From Globisporangium splendens (lineage: Eukaryota > Oomycota > Peronosporomycetes > Pythiales > Pythiaceae): a DNA stretch of 64,000 nt. The stretch lies in contig VFIW01000007.1 in the NCBI GenBank assembly GCA_006386115.1, positions 654,693 to 718,692 on the forward strand, written 5' to 3'. The translations under genes and the position numbers were made by a program. The notes under the pieces were generated by a model. It was not told the origin of the DNA, ran no database searches, and saw nothing but the letters and a program-made list of their open reading frames with translations. Shown piece by piece: positions 21,253-33,579 of this stretch. Position 1 is the first letter of the stretch, and each line of letters opens with the position of its first letter.

Positions 21253-23115
21253 TTACATGCGGCCCGCTGCAAAAGACGACGTGGTCATGAACGAGTCGGT
21301 TGTTGCGGTCGCAGATGAGGACACTGTTGAGGTACCGGCAGTCGTCGGGGCTGGCGAAGGCGTCTCCTTTTTCGTGAATTTCTCCATGAATCGCATTCCC
21401 ACAGCGCCGAACGAATTCCTACCAGCGTTTTCAGTCTCCGTCTCCATAGGCTTGCCTGCCACACCGCTGCTAACTGATGGTGATGGCTGGGCGACATCAC
21501 CTTGGGATCCTGCAAATGGACTCGACGTTGGCTCCTGTTTCCTTTGGAACTTGTCGCGCATGCGATTCATCCCATTGCCAAAGAACGAATTCCGAGGCTG
21601 CTGCTGCTGGTTTTCGTCGTCGACGCTCGAACTCTCAGCCGATACAGGCGACGACACTTGACTCTCTGGCGGTGTCGCTTTCTGGAATCTCTCCAAAAAA
21701 CGATTGATCATGGGACCACCGAGCGAATTCCGTGGCGCAGTATCATCGTCGGAGCTGTCCACCGGAGTCGCACTCGATGACGAACGCTGCTCTTCGTTGG
21801 CTTCTGGGAGAAGCTCCAGCTCGTGGTCGTGTCCAACCATCTCGCATAACAGATCGATGAATTCGTCGGCGCGGCAGCCAGGAGGCTGCATCTTGTTGAT
21901 CGGCCAGTCATGGATACGAAACTTGCCTTTCACGCCGCATGGCTCGACGGTCACATCGATGCGACGCCACGGGATCGCCTGCTGCAGCCTTTGGATCATC
22001 GCATACGGGAACTCCACCTCCTGTTTGTTGTCGGCATCGTAGCCTTCAACACTTTGAAACCGTTCGCACGCACTGACGTCGACGCCAACGTGCAACTTCT
22101 CAATAGCCATGGTCGCGAGGTCCACTTTGTTGTACAATTTTCGCCAAAATGGGGGAGGGGGACCACTGTCCGTCTCAGCAGGCGTCGTGAATCCAGAATG
22201 ATGCACATGCCATCGCCATTCCGCAAACTTGTCGGTTAACGTCGCACTCGGGTATGGATTGAAATTCCGGATCGACGCAGACGCGTACGGCACGAGCATG
22301 TCGCCATCCGTCATGGCCACCAGCGTACCAAAGCGGAATTGCTTCAATGCGTTCAAATACTCAAGCTCTACGCACAGGCACGTAGCACAGCCTTAGCAAT
22401 GAAATCCATGCTCTCCTCGTATAAAAGACATCCTTACCTGGGTTGGTCATGATCTCGAGGACCGGAGGCACCGGTGATCCGTTGTCATCATCACTGCTGC
22501 TGTCGATGAGGAGGTCCACCCCCGTTCGTCCGTACAGCGCATTCGTCGCGAGCACGGTATGAACACCCATCCGCCACACATTCTGCCATTTTCACAATAA
22601 ATACTGCATCAACAAGACAGCCTTCTTGAATAACTACAAGCACAAAGAGAGTACTATACCTTGAGCGTCGAGTCTCCTCGTGGCCGCCGAGAGCCGAGAT
22701 GCGGGGTGCAGATCGTGACAAAGCTGACGTACTGGATATCCAGCGGACTGAGCGATTCCATGAGCTGCACGAGCGCAAAGCGCGCGTAGAGACCGCCGAG
22801 CGAGTGCGCGACGATCGAGAACTTGTACGAGTTGATATCGGGGTGCAACTCGTGCTGGAACACTTCCTGGTACACTTCGCTGGCGAGCCGCGAGCCGCCG
22901 ATCTCGACACCCAGAGACGTCTGCGTGTGGTTGGCCTTGGATTTGATGATCAAGATGTCGTCAAAGCCGTATTTCTTGATGAGTGCGCTCTCGATGGCGT
23001 CGAAATCCGTCGGCGCGCCGTTGTTGCCGTGCACGAGCACGATGATATGGCGCGGGAGAAACGCGTGCGTACGTGCGCCGCGCTGCTCTTGCTGCGACGC
23101 TGCTTCTTGCGCCAT
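21253..23115 (-). CDS. DUF676 (ROG1-type) serine esterase/lipase with repeated C-terminal helices
   Basis: Alpha/beta-hydrolase predicted to act on lipid esters. Exons (complement) 22660-23115, 22438-22582 and 21253-22367 give 571 residues. IIVLVHGNNGAPTDFDAIE is the oxyanion strand, FSIVAHSLGGLYARFAL the nucleophile elbow (Ser about 105), FVTICTPHLGSRRP the next family block, and DGDMLVPYASA matches the acid-bearing loop typical of DUF676. The C-terminal 200 residues are low complexity and carry three spaced copies of RNS(L/F)-x-G-x2-M-x-R/F-x3-(K/R)F-x-(K/R)K. No signal peptide is apparent. The start could lie further upstream, since the frame is open, but 23115 is the best ATG before the conserved core. 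Confidence 0.82.
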
Positions 23116-24444
23116 CGTCGTACAGGAGTCCGCTGGTGCACACACGGCAACAGAGCCCGCTCTCTTAATCGCCGCCACCTGGTTGTTGTGCGAATGGCCG
23201 ATCCGTTCGAACAGCCAGCAACTCCTGCGCAAATATTTGAAGGAGTATCCAATAGAGGGAGCAGTCAATAGGCAACATTGCGTAAGCGCGCATACATGAA
23301 TGCGTCCTGCTCTCTGTCTCTGTTTCCTCCCAGCTGGTGGCTCAATGCACCGCCCCACCCTCGCCTTCAGCGTCATTGACCCACTTGAGAGAAGGGAAGA
23401 GCTACGTCATGGAGCTGGGCCGACACTCCAGACGGTTCCACCTGACGAACGACGAGCGGCAGAGAGAGAGAGCGACGCAGTGACTCACAAGTGCAGCAGC
23501 GCATTACCGCCGGAAGTGTATGTAGCTGAGCACAAGCACCTACCTATAAGAAGACGCACACACGCGCACACAATGAACGCACGCACTGAAGAGAGGCAGA
23601 TAGAGGAAGTGAGGAGCTGAGAATGCGGCGGTACGTTCGACTAAACTGTGGATTTGTTGTTCTCTTGGCGAGAAACGGTACGCTGTACCACCAAAAACAC
23701 AGTAGAGTTGTGGTTCTTTTGATTCGTAGGCTAATAGGGCAAACAACAAAATTGGTACGTTGTATCAGTAGGGCAATGAAGATGGTGCGCTGTGTTCCGA
23801 CTTGCTGTGTGGTTTGTGGAATGAATAGGGCACAGCACAATGGTGGTAGGCTATATGATACAAACTGGTTCGCAAAAATTTGGCCAGTTTTGCACGAAAT
23901 GCTCGGCTGCGATTGGCTAAAATGGTGTCCGTACGTGCACACCAAACTCAACGTTGCCAAAGTCAGTCTCAGTCTCACCAACACGACAGATGGTCGTGTC
24001 GGCGTGTAACTTCCTTCTTTCCTTTCAATCGACAACCTCTTTACAACAAATGCATCCGTAAAAGACCCACTGTGCATAACTTCACACCGCAGGAATCATT
24101 TCGTCAAACCCTCTATAAAACTAGTTTCCCAATCCAGCAGGTGACGACATCACAGATTTTCTTTTGAGGTCCTGCTTGTTGCATGCGACTGTGACCCAGC
24201 AGGCACTTGAACCCGCCGCCCCATCATCACCCTGTTATTTCCACCGCAGCGCTGTAATTCGTACCCTCCAGTGAAGAAGACAAAGGCGCCATATCATCCC
24301 AGTATCCACCCATTGCGCTCGGAGATTTCCTTCCATTGATCCATTTCGTGCCATTCCGCATTAGGTGCCGAATACGCACCAGCTCTCTCTCTCTCTCTCT
24401 GCATATCTTTATATCCCTGCCGTACGACCAAGCGAAGGAGCGAG
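23116..24444. other. Long divergent intergenic region, esterase / HECT-1
   Basis: 1.3 kb. Contains a degenerate repeat family at about 23677-23861 (GGTACGCTGTACC-like cores), a CT run at about 24383-24402 and a candidate initiator at 24349. A 177-codon open frame exists on the minus strand (24077 down to 23544) but has no protein character. Confidence 0.35.
24349..24364 (+). promoter_or_regulatory. Candidate oomycete initiator for HECT-1
   Basis: TGCCATTCCGCATTAG matches most positions of the published oomycete Inr-FPR consensus GCTCATTYYNCAWTTT (CATT, YY, CA, W, T retained) and lies about 80 bp before the ATG, followed by a CT-rich leader. Confidence 0.45.
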
Positions 24445-26657
24445 ATGGACGACGGCACGCGGGTCAACATCATCCTGGGGTGCATGGGCGGCTCCGTGTT
24501 CGTGCTCTTCTGCCTCATCATCGCGTGCGCGCGCCACTGCCGCGACCGCGCCGACGACGACCTCTACGGCTATAACATCGACATGATCGACGACCGCGAC
24601 CTGCTGCTGCGCGAGAACCTCGTGGACACGGTGCTCGAGGACGGCAAGACCGAGTGGCAGTGCGTCGTGTGCATGCACATGAACCACCCGGATCAGAATG
24701 CGTGCGCGCTCTGCGGCGCCTCGGCCGACGCGTCGCTGCTCAACGGCAGCATGCTGCTCAGCGGCGGGAACCTGAACACGACCGTGCTGCTCGCACGCAA
24801 CAACAACACGACGTTCCTGACCAATGAGACCGCGTTCCTGCATTCCGCCACGGGCGACATCCCGATGCTGCGCAGCTCATCGAGCGCAACCAACGCGGCT
24901 GCAGACAGCATCGAGCTCTCGACGAGTGTGCGCCAGCGCGCGCTGCGGTACCGACGGCTGAACCAGATGCAGTTGACCCAGAAGCAGCGCGGCGCGGCGC
25001 GTCGACGACTCTGGCAGCGCGTGTCACTCCCGAACGGCGCGTTCGTGTGGGTGCGCACGACGCAGCCCATGCTCCAGAAATCCGATTCGTTCCTCTCGAA
25101 GCTGCGCAACAACACGTTCTTGACCAAGAACCCGCACGCGAACGCGCTGCGCGGCACGGTCGCCGAACAGCTGCGCCGCAAGAACGCGGCCACCATGGGC
25201 TTTTTCACCGAGATGAACGACGACGGCGAGCTCACCTGGCGGAAAACCGACTCGGTGGCCATCCAGATGGACCCAGCAAGAGATACTACTACTGCAGGCG
25301 CTGCTGCTATGGTCGAGACGGGCAACAAGCCACCCCAAGGTGCGGCCGACGTGGACTTTGAAGGACTCATGTCCATGAGCTTCCGCGAGAAGAAGAAGTG
25401 GTTCCTCAAGCAGGTGAGCAACATCCACGTGCCGTACATGGAGTCGGTGCACAAGCTGATGGTGCGGCGCGACCGCATCCTCGAGGACTCGGTCGTGGCG
25501 TTAGGCGGGTATCTGACGCCGAAACAGCTCCGTGAGCACCTCAACATTACGTTTGTCGGTGAACCAGCGCTCGACGCCGGTGGCGTGCTGCGCGAATGGT
25601 TTGGGTTGGTGTGCAAAGAGCTCTTCAGTGCGGAACGCGGACTGTTTTGCACGACCCACGCCGAAAACATGAGCTACTGGATCAACCCGTCGTTCAGCCG
25701 CAAGCGCGTAGCTCAAGGCAACGATGGCGATGGCGATTATTTAAAGTACTACACGTTCGCGGGCCGGTTGTTCGGCAAGGCGATGCTCGAGGGACTGGTG
25801 TTTGACACCAACATGGCGCTGCCGTTGCTCAAGCACTTCCTGAGCGTCCCGATCACGTTCTCGGACCTCGAGTTCCTCGACGAAGAGGTTTACAAGAGCG
25901 CTCTGTGGATGCGCGAGAACGACAATGTCGACAGCCTCTGCCTCACCTTCAGCATCCAGGGTGACGGCGACGACATCGTCGAGTTGAAACCCAACGGCAA
26001 CGACATCGACGTGACCGACGAGAACAAGGTGGAGTACCTCGCACTCATGCTGCGGTATCGCATGCTTGGTTCCGTCGCGGATCCATTGACGGCGATGCTC
26101 GCAGGTCTCTACGAGATCATCCCCAAGAGCATGCTCTGCGTGTTTGACTACCAGGAGCTCGACTTCTTTCTGTCGGGTCTCCCCGTGATCAACGTCAAGG
26201 ACTGGCAGCTGAACACGCGTGTGCTGAATTTCGCGCGCGACTCGGACATCTCGGCTATCGAGCGCGAGATCCAGGTCGTGTTCTGGTTCTGGGAAGTCGT
26301 CGAGTCGTTCACGGACGAGGAGCGCGCGCGGCTGCTGCAGTTCGCGACAGGTTCAGCGCGGGTCCCTGTCGAAGGCTTCAAGGCGCTCACGAGTGCGAGC
26401 GGGTACGTGCATCAATTCAGTATCCAGTTCGTGGCGCCAGGCGTACCGCCGCTCGGGATGTGTCCCCGTGCGCACACGTGCTTCAACCGCATTGATTTGC
26501 CCGTGTACGAGACCAAGGAAGATCTGGTCACATATTTGACTCTGGTGCGTCATCAAGAAGGACTTTGTTGGTTGCCACCGAATCACTTGACTCACATTGT
26601 TGTTGTGTATGCGAATAGGTGATCCAAATGGAAATTACTGGCTTTGGTTTCGAGTAA
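24445..26657 (+). CDS. Membrane-anchored HECT ubiquitin ligase with RanBP2 zinc finger (copy 1)
   Basis: Predicted E3 ligase, 712 residues, exons 24445-26544 and 26619-26657. Residues 9-29 (IILGCMGGSVFVLFCLIIAC) form one membrane helix right at the N-terminus. A RanBP2-type zinc finger follows at 71-91 (WQCVVC, x10, CALC). The HECT domain fills roughly 345-712: LNITFVGEPALDAGGVLREWF, PLLKHFLSVPITFSDLEF, and HTCFNRIDLPVYETKEDL with catalytic Cys about 679. The tiny second exon supplies the universal HECT tail MEITGFGFE. The order membrane helix, zinc finger, HECT is unusual. A paralogue of the same architecture lies 3.2 kb away on the other strand, tail to tail. Confidence 0.92.
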
Positions 26658-27693
26658 AAGAGCGCAAGCAACAGCTCCAATCCTCCACCACCTCAAAGGG
26701 AAGCGTAGCAATACGATACTGGTCTTCAACTCCAGTGTGACGCCTTCTTCGAAACAAGCTGCTCAAGTATGGTGGTAGGCAGTAAGTACTATGTCATTCG
26801 TGTTCGTGTGATTGGTTGTGCTCCGTTGACATCGTTTGGAGAGAGCGAGAAAACTCTCCGTTGATTGAGGTGTGGTTTCCATGGCGTTTCGAAGATTTGG
26901 GAATGTGCTATATTTATGAAAGTAAACGTCCGTAACGAGTTGAGAGCCCGAAGACTGCATGTCTTGATCTCGTATGTTGTGTGCGTGCTAACTCGCTTGT
27001 GAGTTCCCCATTTGCTTTGAGCAAACGCAGATTTACCAGCCATGCGAACGCAGAAGAAGAAAAAAGGGAGAAAGAGCAGCGGCGCGTCGTCGAGCAGCAG
27101 CAGCGCTCGCAAGGGCTCGACGTGCGAATTGTGTGCGTCTCTGTGGTGTGTGCATTGTCATCACCCTCCCTTTTGCAGACTGAATTCATGGAGCTCATGG
27201 TACTCCAGCTCTTGGATCCGATCGCACAACGCTCGCCCGCACAATGACGGCCAAGAGAGAGAAAATGTGAAATGGGTACATACCGACCCATAAAGTACGC
27301 TAACCAAATGCAATGCGATCTCCATATATAGTGCAACTTTTCCGAATCAAATATGGATCCATAAGTAACGAAATTGGAATGCGCAACCTTCGTGCTACTT
27401 TTGTCAAATACCGGTATGGAACCGGTTCTCTCCGATAATGTGCGAGGCGACCACCCTTCCCCTTCGCAAAAAAGAAACCCACGAGCAGCATTTCCTCACC
27501 TCCCGCGCATCTTCCGCCCCATTGTGTGTGTCTGTGTGCGAGTCTCGTGCGTGAGTGTGTCTGTGAGCGTAACTGGTCCCTCGTGTACATATCCACAACC
27601 TCCAGCATCACGCGTCTGTGCGCCTGCTCCACATCCCAAGCAGCGCCTGTTCCACGAACGTAAAGCAAGAAAAACCAAACGAAGAAGTCAACG
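26658..27693. other. Intergenic, HECT-1 to eIF4E
   Basis: About 1 kb. The + strand at 27042-27243 has a faint coding look: a Lys/Glu/Gln-rich stretch (EEEKREKEQRRVVEQQQR) that could splice at GTGCGA to a frame TEFMELMVLQLLDPIAQR ending at a TGA, but no ATG opens that frame. Otherwise it is the eIF4E promoter and leader with GTGTGT runs around 27520-27570. Confidence 0.3.
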
Positions 27694-28547
27694 ATGGCGT
27701 CTGGCGACGACGAGAGACACGAGCTGCACACGGGCTGGTCCATCTGGGAGCAGCGCGAACTGGGCAAAGGCATGGCGTACGGCGACAAGCTGTTCAAGCT
27801 CTGCTCGTTCCGCACGGTCGAGGAGTTCTGGTCGTACTGGAACAACATCCCCAAGCCAAGGTACGCGACCACACGACATGCAAATAGCCAAGAAGACACG
27901 ATCGTATCCAACATGGTGGCTGACACATGGGAAAATGCGCTAACTTTGTCTATGTATGCGGTCACACGAATAGTCAAGTGCTCTTTGACGGGTTCACGAA
28001 GAAGAAGTTTGCCGATCGCACGGTGGAGTCGTTTGCGGTGTTCAAGGACGGCATTACACCGGAATGGGAAGATCCAGAGAACAAACGAGGCGGCGAATGG
28101 TCCATCCGCAAAGGTAAGATGGCTGATGGTTTTATATACCAAACGCATACTGTTGTCTCTAAAGGCTTCTTTGCGTTATGTGTGCAACAGAAATCGGCCC
28201 TGAAGCCCTGGACGAGTTTTGGGACAAATTAGTGCTAGGCGCCATTGGCGAGACCATCGACCCTGGTAACGAGATCACGGGCGTGCGCGTGATTCACAAA
28301 GTACGTGGTGAAGTAATCGTATGGATGATGTCTACCAAAGTCGTGATACTGACTTGCATGCTGTGCATTCTTTTAGAACAAGCGAGACAAGAAGGAACCA
28401 GGCAACAACTACCGTTTCGAGATTTGGTTGCGCACCCCAGACCGCGCTCGCGCCGATGAGATTCGCGGTCTCGTGCTCAACTGTATGAACACGAACAACA
28501 CGGGACCGGCGTGGACGACGCGCGAGTTTGTGCACAAGAACCACTAA
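27694..28547 (+). CDS. EIF4E: Translation initiation factor eIF4E
   Basis: Cap-binding factor of 195 residues. Exons 27694-27860, 27974-28113, 28191-28300, 28377-28547. VEEFWSYWNNIPKP carries the first cap-stacking Trp; FKDGITPEWEDPENKRGGEW carries the second Trp and its neighbouring Glu, the pair that sandwiches m7G. LVLGAIGE, then NEITGVRVIHKNKRDKK and RFEIWLRT, complete the fold. The N-terminus differs from the classical HPLxxxWTFW (here HELHTGWSIWEQRELG), so it may be a divergent class member such as the class-II/III-like eIF4Es of protists. All introns are short GT-AG. Confidence 0.93.
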
Positions 28548-29036
28548 GTACGGAAATAAAAGTGGAGCAGCGCGATGGCAATGGAAATTCGAAGACCAGA
28601 ACGCTGAATCATGCAAGGACGATGGGCGACCGCAGAGAAGCATATGCCGACTGTGGCGCGCGCGCACAAACAAAACCAGCATGGGGACTTTTGTGACTCA
28701 GGTGACGAAAGAGCAACTCATAAAGGAAAACAGAAATAATCGGAGAGAGAGAAAAAGAGACGAGATGGAGTGAGGGAACCGTAGCAATTACTTGCTTTTG
28801 CCCGTGTGTTATACACTAGAGACCCAAACACCATACTAATAGAAAAAACGGGAGGAAAACAACGCGCATGCGCTCAACGTCGCTCTTCCATTTTGTCCAC
28901 GACATTGGACGATTGGAAAGAAAGCGTTCCACTTGGTTCTTTGTTGACCGTCATGCAAAGCGTAAAGTTCGCACTGAAAGTCGAACTTAGTGTGTTTGTG
29001 TGTGTGTGGCACCTGTGAGTGAATATTGGAGTTGCC
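28548..29036. other. Intergenic, eIF4E to small membrane protein
   Basis: About 490 bp, no gene seen. A GT-rich stretch precedes the next start at 28990-29012. Confidence 0.3.
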
Positions 29037-29700
29037 ATGTCGATGTGGAAGCAGCTCTTCTCGGAGGCGCCGCCGGGCGCCGTCGAGTACGTGGACAGTC
29101 GTCTATCTGTCTATTTACCTATATGGCGTCTGATCTAACTGCCAGTGTCTCTGACATCCTGTGTGTGTATCGCTGTGTGTCTCCGTTAGGAACCTGCTGT
29201 CTCCGAAGCGCAAGTTCTGGTACGCCATGTTCGCGTTCACGCCAGGCACGCTGCTCGCGCTGTACCTGCACAAGGTCAAGGTGGAGATGGAGGCTGAGGA
29301 CGAAGTGTTGCGGCTGCAGCACATTCAGGACGAACTGCAAGGCGAAGCGGACCGCGAGCAGAAGGACGTCGCGCTCATGAGCATGATCCAGGAAATGCGC
29401 TCCCGCATCGCGTCGCTCGAGCAGCAAGTGACCGAAGCCAAGAAGACTGCAAACACACAGAGTAGCAATAAGGAAACAGCAGCAACCGCTAGTGTTGAGA
29501 CGCAGGCACCGACATCGACTGCCGACTGGGAGCAGCAGAAGGCGATTTTCCTGGCGCCAACGCCATCGACACAATCGACAGCGAAACGCGATCCGCAGAG
29601 CGGGGTCAACGAACGCGTGAAGCAGCGCGAGCGCGAGCTGCTGCAGCACGATATCAAGGAATTCAAAGCTGCGCGCGCCGAAACCACAGACAGAAAATAA
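29037..29700 (+). CDS. Small single-pass coiled-coil protein, probably mitochondrial
   Basis: 186 residues, exons 29037-29086 and 29190-29700. The start MSMWKQLFSEAPPGAVE leads to KRKFWYAMFAFTPGTLLALYLHK, a single membrane helix flanked by basic residues. A charged coiled coil follows (EMEAEDEVLRLQHIQDEL to MRSRIASLEQQVTEAKK, about residues 40-90), then a Thr/Ser/Gln-rich linker and a second helix VKQRERELLQHDIKEFK. I do not recognise the family. Helix position and size resemble small inner-membrane assembly proteins, but that is inference. It sits between eIF4E and the tail of the second HECT gene. Confidence 0.7.
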
Positions 29701-29900
29701 AGAACAAGCCATATGAACAACCAAGGGATGCAATAGATTAACATTCAGTCGTGCAGACGCCACTTTGTGAGAGACATTGCTACAAGTTTCGAGGACAGCA
29801 GCAGTTGTGGCATTGTGTGTACAACTTTGCCGCGCACATCCATTTTGTTTCTCTTCATGGTGGATTGCTTCGTTTGTTTCCATGCACAGGAAGCGAGCGC

Positions 29901-32141
29901 TTACTCCAAGCCAAAGCCAATGATCTCCATCTGGGACACCATCGTTAAATACGTCTCCATCTCGTCCATGGAGCGGTACAACGGGAGATCCAACCGGTTG
30001 AAGCACGTGTGCGCCTTCGGGAACAGATCCGACGTGTCGTTCCCGCGCTTGACCAACTGGATCGTGAACGGGTGGATGATGCCGCTCGAGCTCATCAGTC
30101 CCTTGAAACCTTCCACAGGCACACGACTCGTGCCGGTCGTGAACTGCAGCAACCGCGCGCGCTCCTCAGGTGTGAAGCTCTCCAGGACGATCCAGAACCA
30201 GGTCAAGACCGAGTTCTGCGCCTCTTCCGAGATGACAGGAGCCCCACGCTTGCGGTCTTCGTCGTCGGCGGCATAGTACCGCACCTTGGTGTTGGCTTTC
30301 CAATCGGCCGTGTCGATCGTCGGGATCCCGCACAGGATCAACTCCAGTTCCTGGTAATCAAACACCGAGAGCAAGTCCTTGGGCACGACGTCGTAGAGCC
30401 CCGACAGGAATTCCTGAAGTTGGTCCGCGATGCTCATGAGCATGCGGTACTCGAGCACCAAGCGGAGGTACTCGTCCTTGTTCTCGTCCGTGACGTCAAT
30501 GTTGCGTCCATTTTCCTTGAGATCCACTTCTTTGCCGTTCTCCATCATGATGCTGAACGTCAGACACAGGTTTTCCACCTGCGTGTTGGTCTTGAGCCAC
30601 TTGCTGTTGCGGTGGAGATCTTCGTCGAGGAATTCCAAGTCGGAGAACGAGATCGGGATGCTCAACACGTGCTTGAGCAGCGGCAGCGCCAAGTGAACAT
30701 CGAGCACGAGACCTTCGAAGAGCGCCTTGCCGATCAGGATACCAGCCAAGCGGAAGTACTGCAAGTGATTCTTGTTCTTCTCACCCGAGAGCGGATCGAT
30801 CCAGTAGCTCATGTCTTCTCCCTTTGTAGGGACGAACAGTCCCATCTTCTCACTGAAGATCTCTTTGCAGATGATGCCAAACCATTCGCGCAAGAGACCG
30901 CCGGCGTCGATGCCCGGTTCCCCCGCGAACGTGATCTTGAGGTACGTATGCAGTGCTTCCGGGGACGCCGTCGTGAGGCGTGTGAGCGTTTCTTGCACCA
31001 GGTTTTCACGCGTCACAGCTTTTAAAGGAGCAGCAGAGATAAACAAAACATTAGCTGATAATGTCGAAGCAAAAGCGCAAGCAAATAAGTAAAGGGCACA
31101 TACCAAGCTTCGAGACCGCTTTGGTCGCAGGCGTCGCGATTTGCGCCAAGTGCACAAGGAACCACTGCTTCTTGACACGGAAGTCCATCGCCATGATGCC
31201 CTACAGGAAAAATAAACATTCACATACAAATGAGATCACATAAGCACCAAATATCTCTTTTATACATTTGACCGAGAGCGCACCTCAAAGTCAATGGCTT
31301 CTCCCTTGCCCTCGTTCACCTTTCCAAAGGATTCCATATCGATCGCGACTGTTTTGCACAAACAGCAAAGTATATAATGAGTGCACGTCTCGACAAGAAA
31401 AAAAGGAGTAGCACTCAGATTGTTACCATCTTCGGCTTGCTTCCAGACAAGCCGTCCGAGGTCGTCGTACTGCCACACGAAGCCCTGAGAGCGCAAATTG
31501 TGATAGTCCGTCATGCTCTCGAGCGGCCCCTTCACCTGCACACCGCGGGAGTTCCCGGCACCGCGGTTGCTGCTCGTGAGGATCATCGCGTTGCCCGACA
31601 GCGCCGTGTCATTGAAGTTGTCGGTGCTGTTCTGTCGGATCCAGTGGAACTTGCCGTCGGCGTCCTGCTTCCGCTCCCAGAGACGTCGGCGGATCGCGCC
31701 GCGCTGGCGCTGCGAGAGGTCCTTGCGCAACGACATCGAGTTCATGCGGCGCTTGAACAGTGCACGTTGGCGAGCACGCGCGGTCTCCTGGTCGTCCACA
31801 CTCTCGTCGTTCTTGAGCAGCGCGCCTGAGCTCTTGTGGCGCATGAGCGCCGACGTCATGAGGAACCCGGAGCTCGTGCCGCACATGAGGCAGTTCTTGT
31901 GCTTTTCGTTGTTGGAATACGCGCACACGATGCACTGCCAACCGCCCTCGCCGCCGGCCACCAGCATTGTGTCCTCGAGCTGTTCGCGGCGCAGCAGCCC
32001 ATCCAGCAGCGTGCTCGGGTCGGTCTCGTCGTCGCCGCCGTGCAACCAGCAGCAGTACGCGATGAGCACGATGCCGACCACCAGGAGCACGCCGAGCCCG
32101 ACGGCGACCCACGTCACAGCCGACATGGCACCGTCCGACAT
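29901..32141 (-). CDS. Membrane-anchored HECT ubiquitin ligase with RanBP2 zinc finger (copy 2)
   Basis: Paralogue of the copy at 24445, 664 residues. Exons (complement) 31427-32141, 31284-31348, 31104-31200, 29901-31018. One membrane helix at about 9-32 (VTWVAVGLGVLLVVGIVLIA), a RanBP2 zinc finger at 68-87 (WQCIVC, CLMC) and a basic RRRLWERK linker shared with copy 1. The HECT core starts near YLKITFAGEPGIDAGGLL and ends HTCFNRLDLPLYRSMD (catalytic Cys about 631) with tail MEIIGFGLE. Intron count differs from copy 1 (three against one), so the duplication is old or introns have been lost. The two genes converge around eIF4E and the small membrane protein. Confidence 0.92.
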
Positions 32142-33579
32142 GCGTCCTTGACCACCACGCGATTTCGACTAATGCTGCAGGTGACGATCACAGACACACA
32201 GCGATTAGAACGCGAGAGAGAACAGAGAGCTGTTCGCGCGTTTGCGGTCGCTTGGGAACAGCGGATTATGACGAGGAAGCCAGGCGGCGCATGCTTCATT
32301 TTTGCCACCATCACAATGGAAAGAGGAATAATACCACTATGATTGTAGTTTGAGCGGATTGGAAAGGGTATTTGTTCATGCAAATTTGAATTGCTGCAAA
32401 ATGTTGGCAAAAGTGTAGAGGTTGCTCACGGTGGTTGATGTAAAAGCATGTGAAGTTTCGTCTTCAGAGTTTATTACTGGAAAAGGTGATGGGGGAAATC
32501 GCTCTGTTTGATGATGCTGGCGCATCAACGCCGCAATCTGTCAGCTGCAAGGCAGTCACAGTAAGTTCGCAGGTGCTGAATGCACGAAATGTGTTCAAGC
32601 AACCTTACCGACGTGACGCGAAGGTACGTAAATGTTGATGGAAAAATGGCCATCGCTGTTACTGTGGTGGTGTTCTTCAGCTCTGTGACTGTGATTCGTA
32701 CTCAAACAGAGGTCCGCAGTGAGCTCGTAAATACTCATCTCTGTCTGCTGAATAGTTGGAATTTTGCGTCTTGGATGACAATCGCTACCTGCTAAACTCG
32801 GGAGATGCAGTAGCAGAGCGGAACTCAGAGAGGTCAGAAATTAGAATAGACATGCTGCGTGTCTGTTCCACCACCGATCTATTTCCATTTTGTGCTGCAC
32901 CAGCCACATGGACTGCATGCAGGAAAGTCACCCCAGGTTGACCACCGAAGGCATAGTTCAATGAAAGCGTCCCTGTCACGTCCTCAATGATACCGTCATT
33001 GCATTCTCGTCATAATTGGAACCAAAAAACCAACCGATCACAAAACCGGACTACTACTAATCAGCTAGAAGTCCTATACCAGTCTGTCCTCACAAACACC
33101 AAATAGAGTACTTCAGAGGAACAAATAGTAGTCCGAAGTGCATTCGGTGGATTTTGCTGAGCAAATCGCTCTCCGCCAATTGAACCTGGGTGGAAAATCT
33201 AGGGGCTCCAAATAAAAGCGCCTCCTGTCCTTCGATATTTGTTCCCCCATGTAGCCATATGGTTCACGTAGTACCACTGCTCCCTGCTTTCACGGACGCG
33301 CAAGGTGTCTCATTCAAGTGTCTCAAGTGCGCTGACAACCAATGCAATGCCAGAGAGTGTCCTTATCTCACGTATGTCACAACTTACCACAGTCCGTATC
33401 GATCTTTCTCGCTGGATAATAACCAACTCAAAGCCCACATGCAACATCAAAGACAGCGCATTTCGACTCGCAGCACGCCGCACGCACCCGACAGACCAGA
33501 GCCAGAACCAGAATCAGAACCGCAGGCTCAAGCGCGCGCGCGCAGACACATTCTCCGCTCCCATTCCACCTCCACACAA
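32142..33579. other. Long divergent intergenic region, HECT-2 / C2-DysF
   Basis: About 1.4 kb. No confident gene. The C2 gene's frame is open back to 33190 (GTG) with in-frame ATGs at 33259 and near 33437, but the added residues are Pro/Glu/Gln/Arg repeats and look like leader sequence. A short open frame at 32450-32638 has no motif. Confidence 0.3.

Noticed and set aside
23544..24077. 177-codon open frame on the minus strand
   Set aside because: Composition is Ser/Thr/Cys/Val without domain pattern, the region is AT-rich and repeat-bearing, and codon use does not match nearby genes.
27042..27243. Possible small two-exon gene with Glu/Lys/Gln-rich first exon
   Set aside because: The frame that would splice well has no ATG, and the ATG frame does not splice to a sensible second exon.
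30009..31025. 338-codon frame antisense to the second HECT gene
   Set aside because: Shadow of the HECT coding strand in GC3-rich DNA; begins with a repetitive His/Arg composition.
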